DNA from: Prochlorococcus sp. AG-388-A04
GTDB taxonomy: Bacteria; Cyanobacteriota; Cyanobacteriia; PCC-6307; Cyanobiaceae
Assembly (NCBI GenBank): GCA_003279935.1
Contig: QCGL01000002.1
Coordinates: 92,224 to 156,223, forward strand
Direction of reading: 5' to 3'
DNA length: 64,000 nt
The position numbers and the translations under genes are program-made. Below are positions 10,487 to 22,612 of this stretch, one piece after another. Position 1 is the stretch's first letter. Every line of letters starts with the position of its first letter. Under the pieces are notes generated by a model. It was not told the origin of the DNA. It did no database searches and saw only the letters and a program-made list of their open reading frames with translations.

Positions 10487-12343
10487 ATGAATGAAGATTA
10501 TGCAGATTTTATAGAAGCATCAGGATTACTAAAATATGATCCTGAAATAATATCAAAAATTTATCAAAAAAATCCTATTCGATTATTCAAAAGACTTTGG
10601 CAGACCTTAATCCCAATATTTTCATATATTATTTCAGTTGGATGGGACAAATTAACTGGAGAGTTAAAAAGAGAATCAAAAGCAAGATTTAGAGCAAAAC
10701 AACTAACAAATTTATTAGTAGAATTAGGCCCTGCATTTGTTAAAGCAGGGCAGGCTTTATCAACCAGACCAGACATTATTCCTGTTATTCTTCTTGAAGA
10801 GTTGTCTGAACTTCAAGATCAATTACCAGGATTTGATGGAAATAAGGCGATGGAATTAATAGAAGAAGATTTAAATAAAAAAATTAATGAGATTTTTTTA
10901 ACCATCGACAAAGAACCTATTTCTGCAGCCTCTTTAGGACAAGTTCATAAAGCTGTTCTCAAAAATAAGGAAATTGTAGCTGTAAAAGTTCAAAGACCAG
11001 GTTTAAGAGAACAAATCACGCTTGATCTATACATAGTAAGAAACATTGCTAATTGGTTAAAAAATAATATAGGACTTATAAGAAGTGATCTTGTTGCTTT
11101 AATTGATGAATTGGGAAAGAGAGTTTTTGAAGAAATGGATTATTTAAATGAAGCTAAAAATGCTGAAAAATTTAGAAATCTACATCTTCATAACTCTAAA
11201 ATTGCTGTACCAAAAATTTATAAAGAAACAACCTCACGAAGAGTGTTAACCATGGAATGGATAGATGGAACAAAGCTAACTAATCTTGAGGGAGTTAAAA
11301 ATTTAGGTATTGATCCTGATGAAATGATTGAAATTGGAGTGCAGTGTAGTTTGGAACAATTATTAGAGCATGGTTTTTTTCATGCTGACCCACATCCTGG
11401 AAATTTATTGGCTTTAGAAGATGGAAGATTATGTTATTTAGATTTTGGGATGATGAGTGAAGTCACTAGAAGCTCCAGATCTGGTTTAATTCAAGCAGTA
11501 GTTCATCTTGTAAATAAAAATTTTGATAAATTGTCTCAAGATTTCGTTAAGTTAGGTTTTCTTTCGAAGGAAGTTAATCTTGAACCTATTGTTCCAGCTT
11601 TTCAAGATGTATTTGTAAATGCGGTAGAGCTTGGTGTATCAAAAATGGATTTCAAAAGTGTAACTGACGACATGTCAGGGGTTATGTATAAATTTCCCTT
11701 TCAGTTACCTCCATATTATGCTCTTATAATTAGATCACTACTAACTTTAGAAGGAATTGCTTTAAGTGTTGATCCTGACTTTAAAATACTTGGAGCTGCT
11801 TATCCCTATTTTGCAAGAAGATTAATGGAAGACCCTGATCCTCAATTAAGAGAGAGTCTAAAAGAAATGCTTTTTGATAACAATCAATTTAAATGGGACA
11901 GATTAGAAGATTTACTTTCTAATGCTGCAAAACAAACTAATCTCGATTTAGAAAAACTTCTTGATGAAGTTATAAATCTGCTATTTTCTCCAAAAGGTGG
12001 ATTTCTAAGAGATGAAATTATTAATGGTTTGACTAGTCAAATAGACTTGATAGGTTTAAATTTATTAAAAAGCGTCAATAATTACCTTCCGAAATCAATA
12101 AAACTAAATATTGCTAGAGACAACAATAATATAAATGATTTAATACTATCTATCGAACCGTTCAAGAACTTTTTAGAGATCGTACAAAAGATACCAGGCT
12201 TTTCTATTGATATCTTTTTAAAAAGATTACCAAGACTTATAAATGAGCCTTACACAAAAGAAATGAGTTTTAAAATAGCGAAAAGAGTGACAGAAAAAAG
12301 TGTAGTAAGACTTGTAAAAATTGCTGCTGGTGCAACTATATAA
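10487..12343 (+). CDS. ABC1/UbiB-family atypical protein kinase
   Basis: LGPAFVKAGQALSTRPDIIP (KxGQ motif), AAASLGQVH-like ASLGQVHKA, FHADPHPGNLL, CYLDFGMM. Confidence 0.95.
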   Translation: MNEDYADFIEASGLLKYDPEIISKIYQKNPIRLFKRLWQTLIPIFSYIISVGWDKLTGELKRESKARFRAKQLTNLLVELGPAFVKAGQALSTRPDIIPVILLEELSELQDQLPGFDGNKAMELIEEDLNKKINEIFLTIDKEPISAASLGQVHKAVLKNKEIVAVKVQRPGLREQITLDLYIVRNIANWLKNNIGLIRSDLVALIDELGKRVFEEMDYLNEAKNAEKFRNLHLHNSKIAVPKIYKETTSRRVLTMEWIDGTKLTNLEGVKNLGIDPDEMIEIGVQCSLEQLLEHGFFHADPHPGNLLALEDGRLCYLDFGMMSEVTRSSRSGLIQAVVHLVNKNFDKLSQDFVKLGFLSKEVNLEPIVPAFQDVFVNAVELGVSKMDFKSVTDDMSGVMYKFPFQLPPYYALIIRSLLTLEGIALSVDPDFKILGAAYPYFARRLMEDPDPQLRESLKEMLFDNNQFKWDRLEDLLSNAAKQTNLDLEKLLDEVINLLFSPKGGFLRDEIINGLTSQIDLIGLNLLKSVNNYLPKSIKLNIARDNNNINDLILSIEPFKNFLEIVQKIPGFSIDIFLKRLPRLINEPYTKEMSFKIAKRVTEKSVVRLVKIAAGATI

Positions 12344-12916
12344 ATGAAATTTTCAAAAAGTATAATTCCTAGAATTTTTTTAATATTATTTACTCATCAA
12401 ATTTTTTTTAATGCTCCTAAAGTTCAATCTGCGGAAAAAATTAAGATTACTTACAGTATTTTTTCAAGAACAGTAACTGTCGATTCTTTAAGAACTTTCG
12501 CTGAAAACGGTAATTCATCAAAATCATTAAGAAAAATATTTAATGCAACTGGTTCTTCAGATGAAAAGATTCAATCAATATTAAATAACACTTTTGAAAT
12601 ACCTATAAATATTGCAAGTAAATTATTATATTCCGAAATAGGTAATGTCTTTTTAAGTAGACTTTCGTCTATACTTCACACCCCTAACACAAATGATAAA
12701 AAAACAGGTATGTTAGCCCTAAGATCTAGTGTTATTAAAGGTTTAGATACTGGAAACGGAAAAATAAATCTTATAAGTTTTTTTGAAAGTTATCCAACTA
12801 AAACTGTTATTTTAAACGTAAACGCTTTAAGTAAACTTATGAATAAAGTACAATCAATATCAGAATTATTAGATTTCTTCACTAGCAAGCCTTTAGAAAA
12901 GATCAAAAACAATTAA
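12344..12916 (+). CDS. Secreted protein with DUF1400-like (alpha/beta hydrolase-associated) domain
   Basis: N-terminal hydrophobic signal-like segment ending ...KVQSAEKIKITY; DUF1400-like body; starts immediately after the ABC1 kinase stop. Confidence 0.7.
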   Translation: MKFSKSIIPRIFLILFTHQIFFNAPKVQSAEKIKITYSIFSRTVTVDSLRTFAENGNSSKSLRKIFNATGSSDEKIQSILNNTFEIPINIASKLLYSEIGNVFLSRLSSILHTPNTNDKKTGMLALRSSVIKGLDTGNGKINLISFFESYPTKTVILNVNALSKLMNKVQSISELLDFFTSKPLEKIKNN

Positions 12917-12922
12917 GTAACT

Positions 12923-14026
12923 ATGTCAATAGTAAATAAAATTAAAAACAAATTTTCTTTTAATTACAGAAAAAAAAGATGGCCAGGATTAATCAATGCA
13001 TATAAACAATATCTACCAGTGTCCTCTAAAACTCCCATCGTATCTTTAAATGAAGGTAATACTCCTCTTATTTTCAGCAAATCAATTAGTGATTTAATTG
13101 GAAACGATACTAAAGTTTATTTAAAGTATGATGGTCTTAACCCTACTGGTTCTTTCAAAGACAGAGGAATGACGATGGCGATAAGTAAAGCAAAAGAAGA
13201 AGGAAGCAAAGCGGTAATATGCGCTAGTACAGGAAATACTTCTGCAGCTGCAGCTGCTTATGCTTCAAGAGGTGGTTTAAAATCTTATGTATTAATTCCA
13301 GATGGATATGTAGCTCAAGGTAAACTTGCTCAAGCTTTAATGTATGGAGCAGAAATCATATCCATACAAGGTAATTTTGATAAAGCTTTAGAAATTGTCA
13401 GGAAATTGTCTTCCGAATATCCGATCAATCTTGTAAATTCTGTTAATCCTTACCGAATACAAGGTCAAAAGACTGCAGCATTTGAAATAATAGATGACTT
13501 AGGTATTGCTCCTGATTGGCTATGTATACCAATGGGAAATGCGGGTAACATAACCGCTTATTGGTTGGGTTTTAAAGAATATGCAAAAATTAAAAGAAAT
13601 TTAAAATTACCACTCATGATGGGGTTTCAATCTGAAGGATCTGCACCTTTAGTGAAAAATATTATAGTTCAAGATCCTGAAACGATTGCGACAGCTATTC
13701 GAATTGGAAATCCTGTAAATAGAGATAAAGCAAAAATCGTTAAAAAAGAAAGTAAAGGAGATTTTCAATCTATAACTGACGAGGAGATTATTGAAGCTTA
13801 TAAAATGCTTGCAAAAGAAGGTATTTTTTGTGAACCAGCAAGCGCAGCTTCAGTTGCAGGACTTATTAAAAATAAAAACAGAATAAAAAAAGAATCAACA
13901 ATAGTTTGTGTTTTGACAGGAAATGGATTGAAAGATCCAGATTGTGCGATTAAAAATAATGATGCTATATTCCAGAAAAATATTGAACCTTCGTTAAAAA
14001 ACATAACAAAAATTTTGGGCTACTAG
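12923..14026 (+). CDS. thrC: Threonine synthase
   Basis: SLNEGNTPLIFSKS..., YDGLNPTGSFKDRGMTMAISKA PLP-lysine motif, CASTGNTSAAAAAYASRGG. Confidence 0.97.
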   Translation: MSIVNKIKNKFSFNYRKKRWPGLINAYKQYLPVSSKTPIVSLNEGNTPLIFSKSISDLIGNDTKVYLKYDGLNPTGSFKDRGMTMAISKAKEEGSKAVICASTGNTSAAAAAYASRGGLKSYVLIPDGYVAQGKLAQALMYGAEIISIQGNFDKALEIVRKLSSEYPINLVNSVNPYRIQGQKTAAFEIIDDLGIAPDWLCIPMGNAGNITAYWLGFKEYAKIKRNLKLPLMMGFQSEGSAPLVKNIIVQDPETIATAIRIGNPVNRDKAKIVKKESKGDFQSITDEEIIEAYKMLAKEGIFCEPASAASVAGLIKNKNRIKKESTIVCVLTGNGLKDPDCAIKNNDAIFQKNIEPSLKNITKILGY

Positions 14027-14029
14027 CTC

Positions 14030-14370
14030 AGCCAAAAATAAAAGTGACTGTGGAAAAAATTTAAAACCTTCTAAAAACTGTTGAATAACTATCGAAATAA
14101 AATCAAGAATGTTGATAATTAAAAAAAATAATTTTATTATTTGATATCTATCAACATTTTTAATTCTTTTTCCACTATTTTATTTTTATTAATCATCAAG
14201 AGCACCAATAAATTTGGTCTATTTTCCACAGTTTCCACAAACACTACTACCACTATATAAATTCATAATAAAGAAGAAATCTATTAGAAGAATTGATAAT
14301 TAAAAAGAAAATATTTAATTGCAATAAACAAGAAAATGGCTCTAGTATATAAATAAAGTTATGAATTCTG
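14030..14370. promoter_or_regulatory. Putative replication origin region (thrC-dnaN intergenic) with DnaA-box-like sites
   Basis: Long AT-rich intergenic region upstream of dnaN with TGTGGAAAA (14049-14057), TTTTCCACT (14168-14176), TTTTCCACA (14222-14230), GTTTCCACA (14231-14239). Confidence 0.65.
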
Positions 14371-15528
14371 ATGGAGATTGTTTGTAATCAAAATGAATTT
14401 AATTATGCTATTCAATTAGTTAGTAAGGCAGTTTCTTCAAGACCCACCCATCCAATCCTTGCAAATTTACTTCTCACAGCTGATCAAGGTACTAATAAAA
14501 TTAGTTTAACTGGATTTGATTTGAATCTAGGAATACAAACTTCATTTGATGCGACTGTAAACAAAAGTGGAGCAATTACCGTTCCATCCAAACTTTTATC
14601 TGAAATAGTTAATAAATTACCAAGTGAAACACCTGTTTCTCTTGATGTTGATGAGAGTTCAGATAATATTATGATTAAAAGTGATAGGGGTTCTTTTAAT
14701 ATTAAAGGTATTCCATCAGATGATTACCCCAGCCTACCATTCGTGGAAAGTGGTACATCTTTGAATATTGATCCAAGTTCTTTCTTAAAAGCTTTAAAAT
14801 TAACTATATTCGCTAGTAGTACTGATGATTCTAAGCAATTACTTACAGGAGTAAATTTTACATTTAATTTAAAATATTTGGAATCAGCTGCAACAGATGG
14901 GCATAGATTAGCAGTTGTATTGGTTGATAATAAAAAAAATTTTGATGAAAAAGAAGATTTTGTTTCTAATGAAGAAAACTTATCAGTTACTATTCCAACA
15001 AGATCTTTAAGAGAAATTGAAAAGCTTGTTAGTCTTAGAAGTTCTGAAAATTCAATTAAACTTTTCTATGACAAAGGTCAAGTTGTATTTATTTCCTCAA
15101 ATCAAATAATTACTACAAGAACTCTTGAAGGTTCTTATCCAAATTATTCTCAATTAATACCGGATAATTTCACGAAACTTTTTATATTTAATACAAAAAA
15201 AATAATCGAATCACTTGAAAGAATAGCAGTTTTAGCCGATCAACAAAGTAGTGTTGTGAAGATTAAACTAAATGAAAAGGATTTAGCATTGGTAAGTGCA
15301 GATGCTCAAGATATAGGAAATGCAAGTGAATTAGTTCCTGTATCTTTTGATTTTGATCAATTTGATATCGCTTTTAATGTACGGTATTTATTGGAAGGTT
15401 TAAAAGTTATATCAAGTGAAAATGTAATTTTTAAATGTAATCTTCCCACTACTCCAGCTGTTCTAGTTCCAGAAGATAATGTTAATTCCTTTACTTATTT
15501 AGTCATGCCTGTTCAAGTCCGTTCTTAA
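14371..15528 (+). CDS. dnaN: DNA polymerase III beta subunit (sliding clamp)
   Basis: MEIVCNQNEFNYAIQLVSKAVSSRPTHPILANLLL...ATDGHRLAV...VMPVQVRS C-terminus typical of DnaN. Confidence 0.98.
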   Translation: MEIVCNQNEFNYAIQLVSKAVSSRPTHPILANLLLTADQGTNKISLTGFDLNLGIQTSFDATVNKSGAITVPSKLLSEIVNKLPSETPVSLDVDESSDNIMIKSDRGSFNIKGIPSDDYPSLPFVESGTSLNIDPSSFLKALKLTIFASSTDDSKQLLTGVNFTFNLKYLESAATDGHRLAVVLVDNKKNFDEKEDFVSNEENLSVTIPTRSLREIEKLVSLRSSENSIKLFYDKGQVVFISSNQIITTRTLEGSYPNYSQLIPDNFTKLFIFNTKKIIESLERIAVLADQQSSVVKIKLNEKDLALVSADAQDIGNASELVPVSFDFDQFDIAFNVRYLLEGLKVISSENVIFKCNLPTTPAVLVPEDNVNSFTYLVMPVQVRS

Positions 15529-15529
15529 G

Positions 15530-16237
15530 TTGAAATTACCAAAAGAATTTTTATTAAGTGAATTATTAAGACATAATGTAAAAGGTAATGCTACTTTAAA
15601 TTATGGCAATGGTGAAAATGTTTGGATGCATCCACCTGTTCATAGGATTTTAGGTTGGTATTCTCGTCCCTCGAATTTGAATTTAAAAAGAAATGTATGG
15701 AAATTAAATCAAATTAGTCAAATAATAGATAATGATATTTTCGTGAAAGGTGATCCTGCTATTTCTGACCTTTCTACATTAAATAGATTTCCTAACTTAA
15801 TAGAAGCTAGTTTAGTTAATTCAGAAGGTTCAAGGATAGGAGTAATAGCAGATTTCTTATTCGAAATGAAAACTGGCAACATAAAGTTTTATTTAATTTC
15901 TCGTTCTAATCCAAGGATTCCAGGTTCAAGTAGATGGAAATTAGATATAGAGAATATTGTTGATCAGCAACCTGGTTTAGTTTTTTGTTCTTGCCTTTCT
16001 TTAGATGATTTCCCTTTAATAAAATCAAGTATTAAATATGAATTTTTAAAAAAAGGAAAGAAAATAATCGATCGTTTTGATGATATGAAAAATCACGCAA
16101 CAAATAGATTAGAAGATTGGCTTGAAGAAGATGAAGATATAAACCAAAAATCAGAATTTAATCAGAATAGTTTTTATAATGAAGAAGAACAAGCAAGATC
16201 TTTCAGAAATAAACGAGAAGATGATCCTTGGATTTGA
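15530..16237 (+). CDS. PRC-barrel-domain-like conserved cyanobacterial protein
   Basis: ORF directly after dnaN; NLIEASLVNSEGSRIGVIADFLFEMKTGNIKFYLISRSNP resembles a PRC barrel. Confidence 0.8.
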   Translation: MKLPKEFLLSELLRHNVKGNATLNYGNGENVWMHPPVHRILGWYSRPSNLNLKRNVWKLNQISQIIDNDIFVKGDPAISDLSTLNRFPNLIEASLVNSEGSRIGVIADFLFEMKTGNIKFYLISRSNPRIPGSSRWKLDIENIVDQQPGLVFCSCLSLDDFPLIKSSIKYEFLKKGKKIIDRFDDMKNHATNRLEDWLEEDEDINQKSEFNQNSFYNEEEQARSFRNKREDDPWI

Positions 16238-16240
16238 CTA

Positions 16241-18583
16241 ATGATAGATTCTTTAAAAAACGATACTTATGATGTTAATGAATCACTCAAAGTTGAAAAC
16301 TTAACTCATGAAGATTATGCAGAGATCTGTAAGAGATTAGGAAGAAAACCTAATAGAACAGAATTGGGAATGTTTGGAGTAATGTGGTCTGAGCATTGCT
16401 GTTATAGAAATTCAAAACCATTATTAGCTAATTTCCCTACTACTGGTAAAAATGTATTGGTCGGTCCAGGAGAGAATGCAGGTGTTATTGACGTTGGAAA
16501 CGGTCAGAAACTTGTTTTCAAAATTGAAAGTCACAATCATCCTTCTGCTATTGAACCTTTTCAAGGAGCGGCAACAGGTGTTGGTGGCATATTAAGAGAT
16601 ATTTTTACTATGGGTGCGAGACCTATAGCAGTTTTAAACTCTTTAAGATTTGGTAATCTTGATAAATCATCTAACATTTCTTTACTTCAAGGAGTAGTTG
16701 CGGGGATATCTCATTACGGTAATTGTGTTGGCGTTCCTACTGTTGGCGGAGAAATAGATTTTGATGATAGTTACTCTGGAAATCCTTTAGTTAATGTTAT
16801 GGCTTTAGGTTTATTAGAAACTGATGAAATTGTATGTTCAGGAGCAAGAGAAGTAGGTTCTCCTGTCTTATACGTAGGAAATACCACAGGAAAGGATGGA
16901 GTAGGAGGTGCAAGTTTTGCTAGTTCGGAATTAACTACTAAATCTTTGGATAATAGACCGGCAGTACAAGTTGGTGATCCATTTATTGAAAAAAGTCTTA
17001 TTGAAGCTTGTCTAGATGCTTTTAAAACAGGCGATGTACTTGCTGCGCAAGATATGGGAGCTGCGGGATTAACATGTAGCAGTGCTGAAATGGCTGCAAA
17101 TGGGAGTTTAGGTATTTCAATTAACCTAGATTTAGTTCCTGCAAGAGAGAATGATATGTCTGCTTACCAATACTTATTATCTGAATCCCAAGAGAGAATG
17201 TTGATGGTTGTTAAAGAAGAAAAGTTAAATATTCTTATTAATCAATTTAAAAAGTGGGGACTTTTCGCAAATGTTATTGGTGAGGTAATATCTAAAAGTG
17301 AGGTTATTATCTCGCAAAAAAATCAAATAGTTGCTCAAATTCCTACTTCTGCTTTATCTGATGAAACCCCAATTAATATTCATAAGATTATTAAGGAACC
17401 TCCTAATCATTTATTAAAGAAATGGGAATGGACAGAAGAGGAATTGCCGGTTATCAGAGATAATAAAATTTTTTCTTTAAAAGACCAAAAAAAATATTCT
17501 TTTTCTGAAATTATCTTAAAACTTTTATCTAATCCTTCAATAGCTTCTAAAAGTTGGGTGTATCGACAATATGATTCTCAAGTACAATCAAATACTGTAT
17601 TTAAGCCAGGAGAGTCAGATGCAGCGTTAATAAGACTCAGACGCCAAGATGAGAAAAATAAAAATAATGAATTTTCTGGTGTAGCTGCTTCTGTAGATTG
17701 TAATAGTAGATGGGTTTTATTAGATCCATATAGAGGAAGTATTGCAGCAGTTGCAGAATCTGCTAGAAATGTAAGTTGTGTTGGTGCACAGCCAATTGCA
17801 ATAACAAATAATTTAAATTTTTCGTCACCCGAAACTGAAATTGGATATTGGCAACTTTCATCAGCATGTGATGGTATTTCCAAGGCTTGTATTGCTTTAG
17901 AGACACCTGTAACAGGAGGAAACGTTTCTTTATATAATGAATCAAAAAATAAAAACAATCAATTAACTCCTATTAATCCCACTCCTGTTATTGGAATGGT
18001 AGGAACAATTAAAAATGTAGATAAAGCTATCAGTTCAGGATGGAAGAATATAAATGATCAAATTTGGATAATTGGTTCAAACGCCTCTGAATCTTCAATA
18101 GGTGCTAGTTCTTATTTAGAATATTTTCACGATTTAGTAACAGGAAGGCCTCCTAAAATTCATTTACAAGATGAAAAATACTGTCAAAGTTTTTTAAGGG
18201 ATTCAATTCTAAAAAATTATATTGCTTCTTCTCATGATGTTAGCGATGGAGGTTTAGCTGTCGCTTTATCAGAATGTTGTATTCTGTCTTCCAAGGGAGC
18301 TTATATTCAATTAGAAGAAAAAAATGCTCGTTTAGATAATTTATTGTTTAGCGAGGGAGGATCAAGAATAATATTTTCACTCAATAAAAAAGAAGAACAA
18401 AACTTTTTAAATTTTCTTGAAATTAAGAGCAAAAATTTTGGAAGAAACGTATATGTTAAAAAAATCGGATTTGTCTCTGAATATAATCTTGATATAACTT
18501 TTCAAGGTAAAACACTTTGCAATTTAAGGGTTGATGAATTAACCGAAAAATTTAATAATAGTATTTCTAATTGCTTTGAATAA
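16241..18583 (+). CDS. purL: Phosphoribosylformylglycinamidine synthase II
   Basis: [54 protein letters not shown]. Confidence 0.98.
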   Translation: MIDSLKNDTYDVNESLKVENLTHEDYAEICKRLGRKPNRTELGMFGVMWSEHCCYRNSKPLLANFPTTGKNVLVGPGENAGVIDVGNGQKLVFKIESHNHPSAIEPFQGAATGVGGILRDIFTMGARPIAVLNSLRFGNLDKSSNISLLQGVVAGISHYGNCVGVPTVGGEIDFDDSYSGNPLVNVMALGLLETDEIVCSGAREVGSPVLYVGNTTGKDGVGGASFASSELTTKSLDNRPAVQVGDPFIEKSLIEACLDAFKTGDVLAAQDMGAAGLTCSSAEMAANGSLGISINLDLVPARENDMSAYQYLLSESQERMLMVVKEEKLNILINQFKKWGLFANVIGEVISKSEVIISQKNQIVAQIPTSALSDETPINIHKIIKEPPNHLLKKWEWTEEELPVIRDNKIFSLKDQKKYSFSEIILKLLSNPSIASKSWVYRQYDSQVQSNTVFKPGESDAALIRLRRQDEKNKNNEFSGVAASVDCNSRWVLLDPYRGSIAAVAESARNVSCVGAQPIAITNNLNFSSPETEIGYWQLSSACDGISKACIALETPVTGGNVSLYNESKNKNNQLTPINPTPVIGMVGTIKNVDKAISSGWKNINDQIWIIGSNASESSIGASSYLEYFHDLVTGRPPKIHLQDEKYCQSFLRDSILKNYIASSHDVSDGGLAVALSECCILSSKGAYIQLEEKNARLDNLLFSEGGSRIIFSLNKKEEQNFLNFLEIKSKNFGRNVYVKKIGFVSEYNLDITFQGKTLCNLRVDELTEKFNNSISNCFE

Positions 18584-18626
18584 TGAATAAAAATATGGAA
18601 TTATTTACAAATTTCGGAAATTAATT

Positions 18627-20087
18627 ATGTGTGGAATTGTTGGAATTGTTTCTTGTGATGATGTAAATCAACAGATTTATGACAGTCTTTTGCTACTGCA
18701 GCACAGAGGTCAAGATTCAACCGGAATAGCTACAATGGAAGATACTATTTTTCATATACACAAGGCTAAAGGACAAGTAAATACTGCTTATAGAACAAGA
18801 GATATGAGGAATTTAATAGGAAAAATTGGTTTAGGGCATGTTAGGTATGCAACTAAAGGTTCAGCAGAAAGTGTTGAAGAAGCACAACCTTTTTATGTTA
18901 ATGCTCCTTATGGAATAGTTTTGATTCATAATGGAAACCTTACTAATACAAGAGACCTAGAGAAACAATTATTTAATGTAGATAAACGTCATACAAATTC
19001 TTCAAGTGATACTGAAATGTTGTTAAACATATTCGCAACTGAATTACAAGAACAAATCCATAATCAAGATTTAGAGCCAGATATTATTTTTAATGCAGTT
19101 AAAAACTTACATAAAAGAATTCAAGGTTCATATGCTTCAATTGCTTTAATTTCAGGGCATGGCTTATTAGCTTTTAGAGATCCTTTTGGTATAAGACCTT
19201 TAGTACTTGGAAAAAGAATTTCTCTTACTACTCAAAAGGAAGAGTGGATGGTGGCAAGTGAGTCTTTAGTATTGGAAAATAATGATTATCAAGTTGTTAG
19301 AGATGTTGAGCCTGGTGAGGCAATTTTTATAACCCATAATGGTGAATTATTTACAAAGCAATGCTCAGAAAACCCAAGATTATTTCCTTGTGCCTTTGAA
19401 TATGTCTATTTAGCTAGACCAGATTCCGTGATGAACGGAATCTCAGTCTATCAAGCACGTTTGAAAATGGGTGATTATTTAGCTGAAACAATTAAGCAAA
19501 CAATAAAGTCTGGGGATGTCGATGTGGTAATGCCTATTCCTGATTCTTCACGTCCTGCGGCAATGCAAGTTGCTAGGCAGTTGGGGATAGAGTATAGAGA
19601 AGGGTTTTTTAAAAATAGATATGTTGGAAGAACTTTCATAATGCCTGGCCATCAAAAACGTAAACAATCTGTAAGGCAAAAGTTGAATGCTATGAGTACA
19701 GAATTTAAAAACAAAAATGTACTAATAGTCGATGATTCTATAGTGAGAGGTACTACATCAAAACAAATAGTGCAAATGGCAAAAGATGCTGGTGCAAACA
19801 AAGTTTTTTTTACTTCAGCAGCTCCTCCAGTTAGATATCCTCATGTTTATGGAATTAATATGCCTAATAGGGATGAATTAATTGCTCATGATAGATCAAT
19901 AATTGAAATAGCAGAAAAGCTTGAAATAGATCATCTTGTATATCAAAGTGTTGATAACTTGAGAAAATCTATAATTAATGATTCTCCCATTCAAGAATTA
20001 GAAATGAGTTGTTTTACTGGTTCTTATGTTACCGGTACGGTAAATCAAGAATATTTAAAATGGGTTGAAAATGAATATAATTCTTAA
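18627..20087 (+). CDS. purF: Amidophosphoribosyltransferase
   Basis: MCGIVGIVS (Ntn Cys), [46 protein letters not shown] motif. Confidence 0.98.
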   Translation: MCGIVGIVSCDDVNQQIYDSLLLLQHRGQDSTGIATMEDTIFHIHKAKGQVNTAYRTRDMRNLIGKIGLGHVRYATKGSAESVEEAQPFYVNAPYGIVLIHNGNLTNTRDLEKQLFNVDKRHTNSSSDTEMLLNIFATELQEQIHNQDLEPDIIFNAVKNLHKRIQGSYASIALISGHGLLAFRDPFGIRPLVLGKRISLTTQKEEWMVASESLVLENNDYQVVRDVEPGEAIFITHNGELFTKQCSENPRLFPCAFEYVYLARPDSVMNGISVYQARLKMGDYLAETIKQTIKSGDVDVVMPIPDSSRPAAMQVARQLGIEYREGFFKNRYVGRTFIMPGHQKRKQSVRQKLNAMSTEFKNKNVLIVDDSIVRGTTSKQIVQMAKDAGANKVFFTSAAPPVRYPHVYGINMPNRDELIAHDRSIIEIAEKLEIDHLVYQSVDNLRKSIINDSPIQELEMSCFTGSYVTGTVNQEYLKWVENEYNS

Positions 20088-22525
20088 TTCATATAATTTT
20101 CTAGGCGATAACAATTTTCAAGATATTCATCTTTCTCTAAATTCAAAAAATCTATTTTAAGAATATTTTTGCTAGATTCAATACCAATTTTGTTTAAGTT
20201 TAATCTTGCAGATTTATTTTTATTCGTTTCAATATCAATATATTGGTTGCTAGATAGAACTGAAATAAAATGGTCATCTTTAAGTTGAATTTTCTCATTT
20301 ACATAGCCTAATTTAGAATTATAAGAATTATAAATATCATCAATTCCCAGTTTAAAAAACTTCCCTTTTTTAGAAACTAAGTAAAGTATATCTTTATCCT
20401 TACTTTTACAACAAGAAACTATTTGCTCTTTAGGTAAAAGATTAACCAATAATAGTCCAAGCGATTGTTTTGTACTTGGGTTTAAGTATTTATTAGATAA
20501 ATCAAATTTAAAAAGCCTACCAATAGAAGTTAATATTACTAATTGTTGTTCTTTGTTGAAAATAAATGAATCAATAATACTTGTAGAATCTTTTAATTTG
20601 GTAATTGAAAAGATCCTATTACTTTTTATCATATCTTTATCAAATAAAACTTTTTTAAACCTTCCATCAGAACTCAAAATGCATAAATAATTTTTTACGT
20701 CACTTTCCAGATAATGAAAATTTATTATTTCTATTGGGTCTATATTTCCTAAAACTTTTTTATCTAGTTTATGGTCATTATTAATGTTTGATTTCCAATC
20801 GATTTGTAGAGTTTTTCCTGAAGATGTAATTCCAATAATTTTTAAATTTTTATGAATTTTACATATAAACTTTTGAACATTTTTATTATCTATAAATTTA
20901 TTTTCATGATCTAATAATTTTTTGTAGTTATTATAAATTATTTTTTTAAAATAAAATCTATTATCTACTGATATTTTTGTTTCTTTGTTTATAAGGTCTT
21001 CTAATATTTGATTATTTATAGTATCTATTTCTTCTTCTTGATTAATATCTTTCAAAATTTTTGTTTTTCTTTTTACGTTAAATTTCTTTTTTAACCTCTT
21101 CAGCTCTTCAATTAAAGTGTCAAGCAATAATCTTCTGTTATTTAAAAGATTATTCAGATATTTCTTCTTTTCAAGTAATTCTCTCATCTCAATGTCTATT
21201 TGCTTCCTTTCTAAGGTTGTTAATTTCTTTAGAGGCATGCTCAAAACTGCATTTGCTTGATTTTCAGTTAGTTTAAGTTTGACCATTAATATTGATTTGG
21301 CTTCAGTTGCATTTTCTGAGTTTTGAATAATCTCAATAATATTTTTTATATTTTTAGTTGCTATTGAAAACCCTTCCATTATTTCAAATTTTTCTGATGC
21401 AATTTTTAAAAAATAATTTGTTCTTTTTCTAATTGTTTCTTCCCTAAATTCTAAAAAATAATTTAGATATCTTCTTAGCGTAAGTTGAATAGGTTTACCG
21501 TTAACTAAAGCTAAAAATATTGCACCAAAATTAGATTGTAATGCTGTTTTTTTGAATAAATTTGATACTACAATTTCAGAATTTGTATCTTTTTTGAGTT
21601 CAATAACTATCCTCATTCCGTCTCTATCACTTTCATCTCTAATATCAGATATCCCATCAATTTTTCCTAGATTTACTAATTCTGCAAGCTTTTCAATCCA
21701 TCCTGCTTTACTTATTTGATAAGGTAGTTCCGAAATTATAAGCGCATTTCTTTTATGCTTTCCTTTCCCTAAATTAATCTCTTCATTTTTAATTACTCCC
21801 CGTACAGTTATAGATCCTCTTCCCCTTTGGTAGACTTCATACATTGCACTATTGCAAATTAATTCTCCTCCAGTTGGAAAATCAGGTCCTAATATAATTT
21901 TCGACAATCTTAAGTCGCTTATTTCTTTATTTTGTATAAGGGCAATTAAACCATCAACTATTTCACCAAGATTGTGTGGGGGAATATTCGTTGCCATACC
22001 AACAGCGATTCCTGAGGAACCATTTAATAATAAAAAGGGTAATTGTGCCGGCAATATGTCAGGTTCTTGTTGTGAACCGTCAAAATTATTTGAGTAACTT
22101 ACTGTTTCAGATCCAATTTCTTGAAGAAAACATTCATGAGATATTGGAGCTAAACGTGTCTCTGTATATCTCATTGCAGCTGGCGGATCATTATCAACAG
22201 ATCCAAAATTCCCATGACCATCAAGAGTTGGATATTTTGTAGAAAAATCTTGAACTAATCTAACCAGCGCCTCATAGACTGCCTGATCTCCATGAGGATG
22301 GTATTTCCCTAGTACATCACCAACAACTCTGGCACATTTTCTGAATGGTCTATCTGGAGTAAGTCCTAATTCATGCATTGCAAAAAGAATTCTTCTTTGG
22401 ACTGGTTTCAGTCCATCCCTCGCATCAGGTAAAGCACGTCCTATTATCACGCTCATTGCGTATTCCAAATAGGAACGTTGCATTTCTTCCTGCAACGATA
22501 TAGAAGTGAATTTTTCCTTAGTCAT
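20084..22525 (-). CDS. DNA gyrase/topoisomerase IV subunit A family protein (second GyrA-like/ParC-like type)
   Basis: [41 protein letters not shown] active-site Tyr; divergent C-terminal domain. Confidence 0.93.
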   Translation of the reverse strand: MTKEKFTSISLQEEMQRSYLEYAMSVIIGRALPDARDGLKPVQRRILFAMHELGLTPDRPFRKCARVVGDVLGKYHPHGDQAVYEALVRLVQDFSTKYPTLDGHGNFGSVDNDPPAAMRYTETRLAPISHECFLQEIGSETVSYSNNFDGSQQEPDILPAQLPFLLLNGSSGIAVGMATNIPPHNLGEIVDGLIALIQNKEISDLRLSKIILGPDFPTGGELICNSAMYEVYQRGRGSITVRGVIKNEEINLGKGKHKRNALIISELPYQISKAGWIEKLAELVNLGKIDGISDIRDESDRDGMRIVIELKKDTNSEIVVSNLFKKTALQSNFGAIFLALVNGKPIQLTLRRYLNYFLEFREETIRKRTNYFLKIASEKFEIMEGFSIATKNIKNIIEIIQNSENATEAKSILMVKLKLTENQANAVLSMPLKKLTTLERKQIDIEMRELLEKKKYLNNLLNNRRLLLDTLIEELKRLKKKFNVKRKTKILKDINQEEEIDTINNQILEDLINKETKISVDNRFYFKKIIYNNYKKLLDHENKFIDNKNVQKFICKIHKNLKIIGITSSGKTLQIDWKSNINNDHKLDKKVLGNIDPIEIINFHYLESDVKNYLCILSSDGRFKKVLFDKDMIKSNRIFSITKLKDSTSIIDSFIFNKEQQLVILTSIGRLFKFDLSNKYLNPSTKQSLGLLLVNLLPKEQIVSCCKSKDKDILYLVSKKGKFFKLGIDDIYNSYNSKLGYVNEKIQLKDDHFISVLSSNQYIDIETNKNKSARLNLNKIGIESSKNILKIDFLNLEKDEYLENCYRLENYMN

Positions 22526-22612
22526 TTAATAGGAAATTTACAAAAAGCTTTCATAGACTAAATTAAGATTAATAGGTAAATAAATATTTACCAGTATTAA
22601 TAGTCGGGAAAT

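Noticed and set aside
17578-17958. 126-aa minus-strand ORF (and 17763-17945)
   Set aside because: Antisense to well-supported purL; no recognisable protein features.
21852-22242. Two overlapping + ORFs (81 and 88 aa)
   Set aside because: Antisense to the conserved N-terminal half of the GyrA/ParC-like gene.
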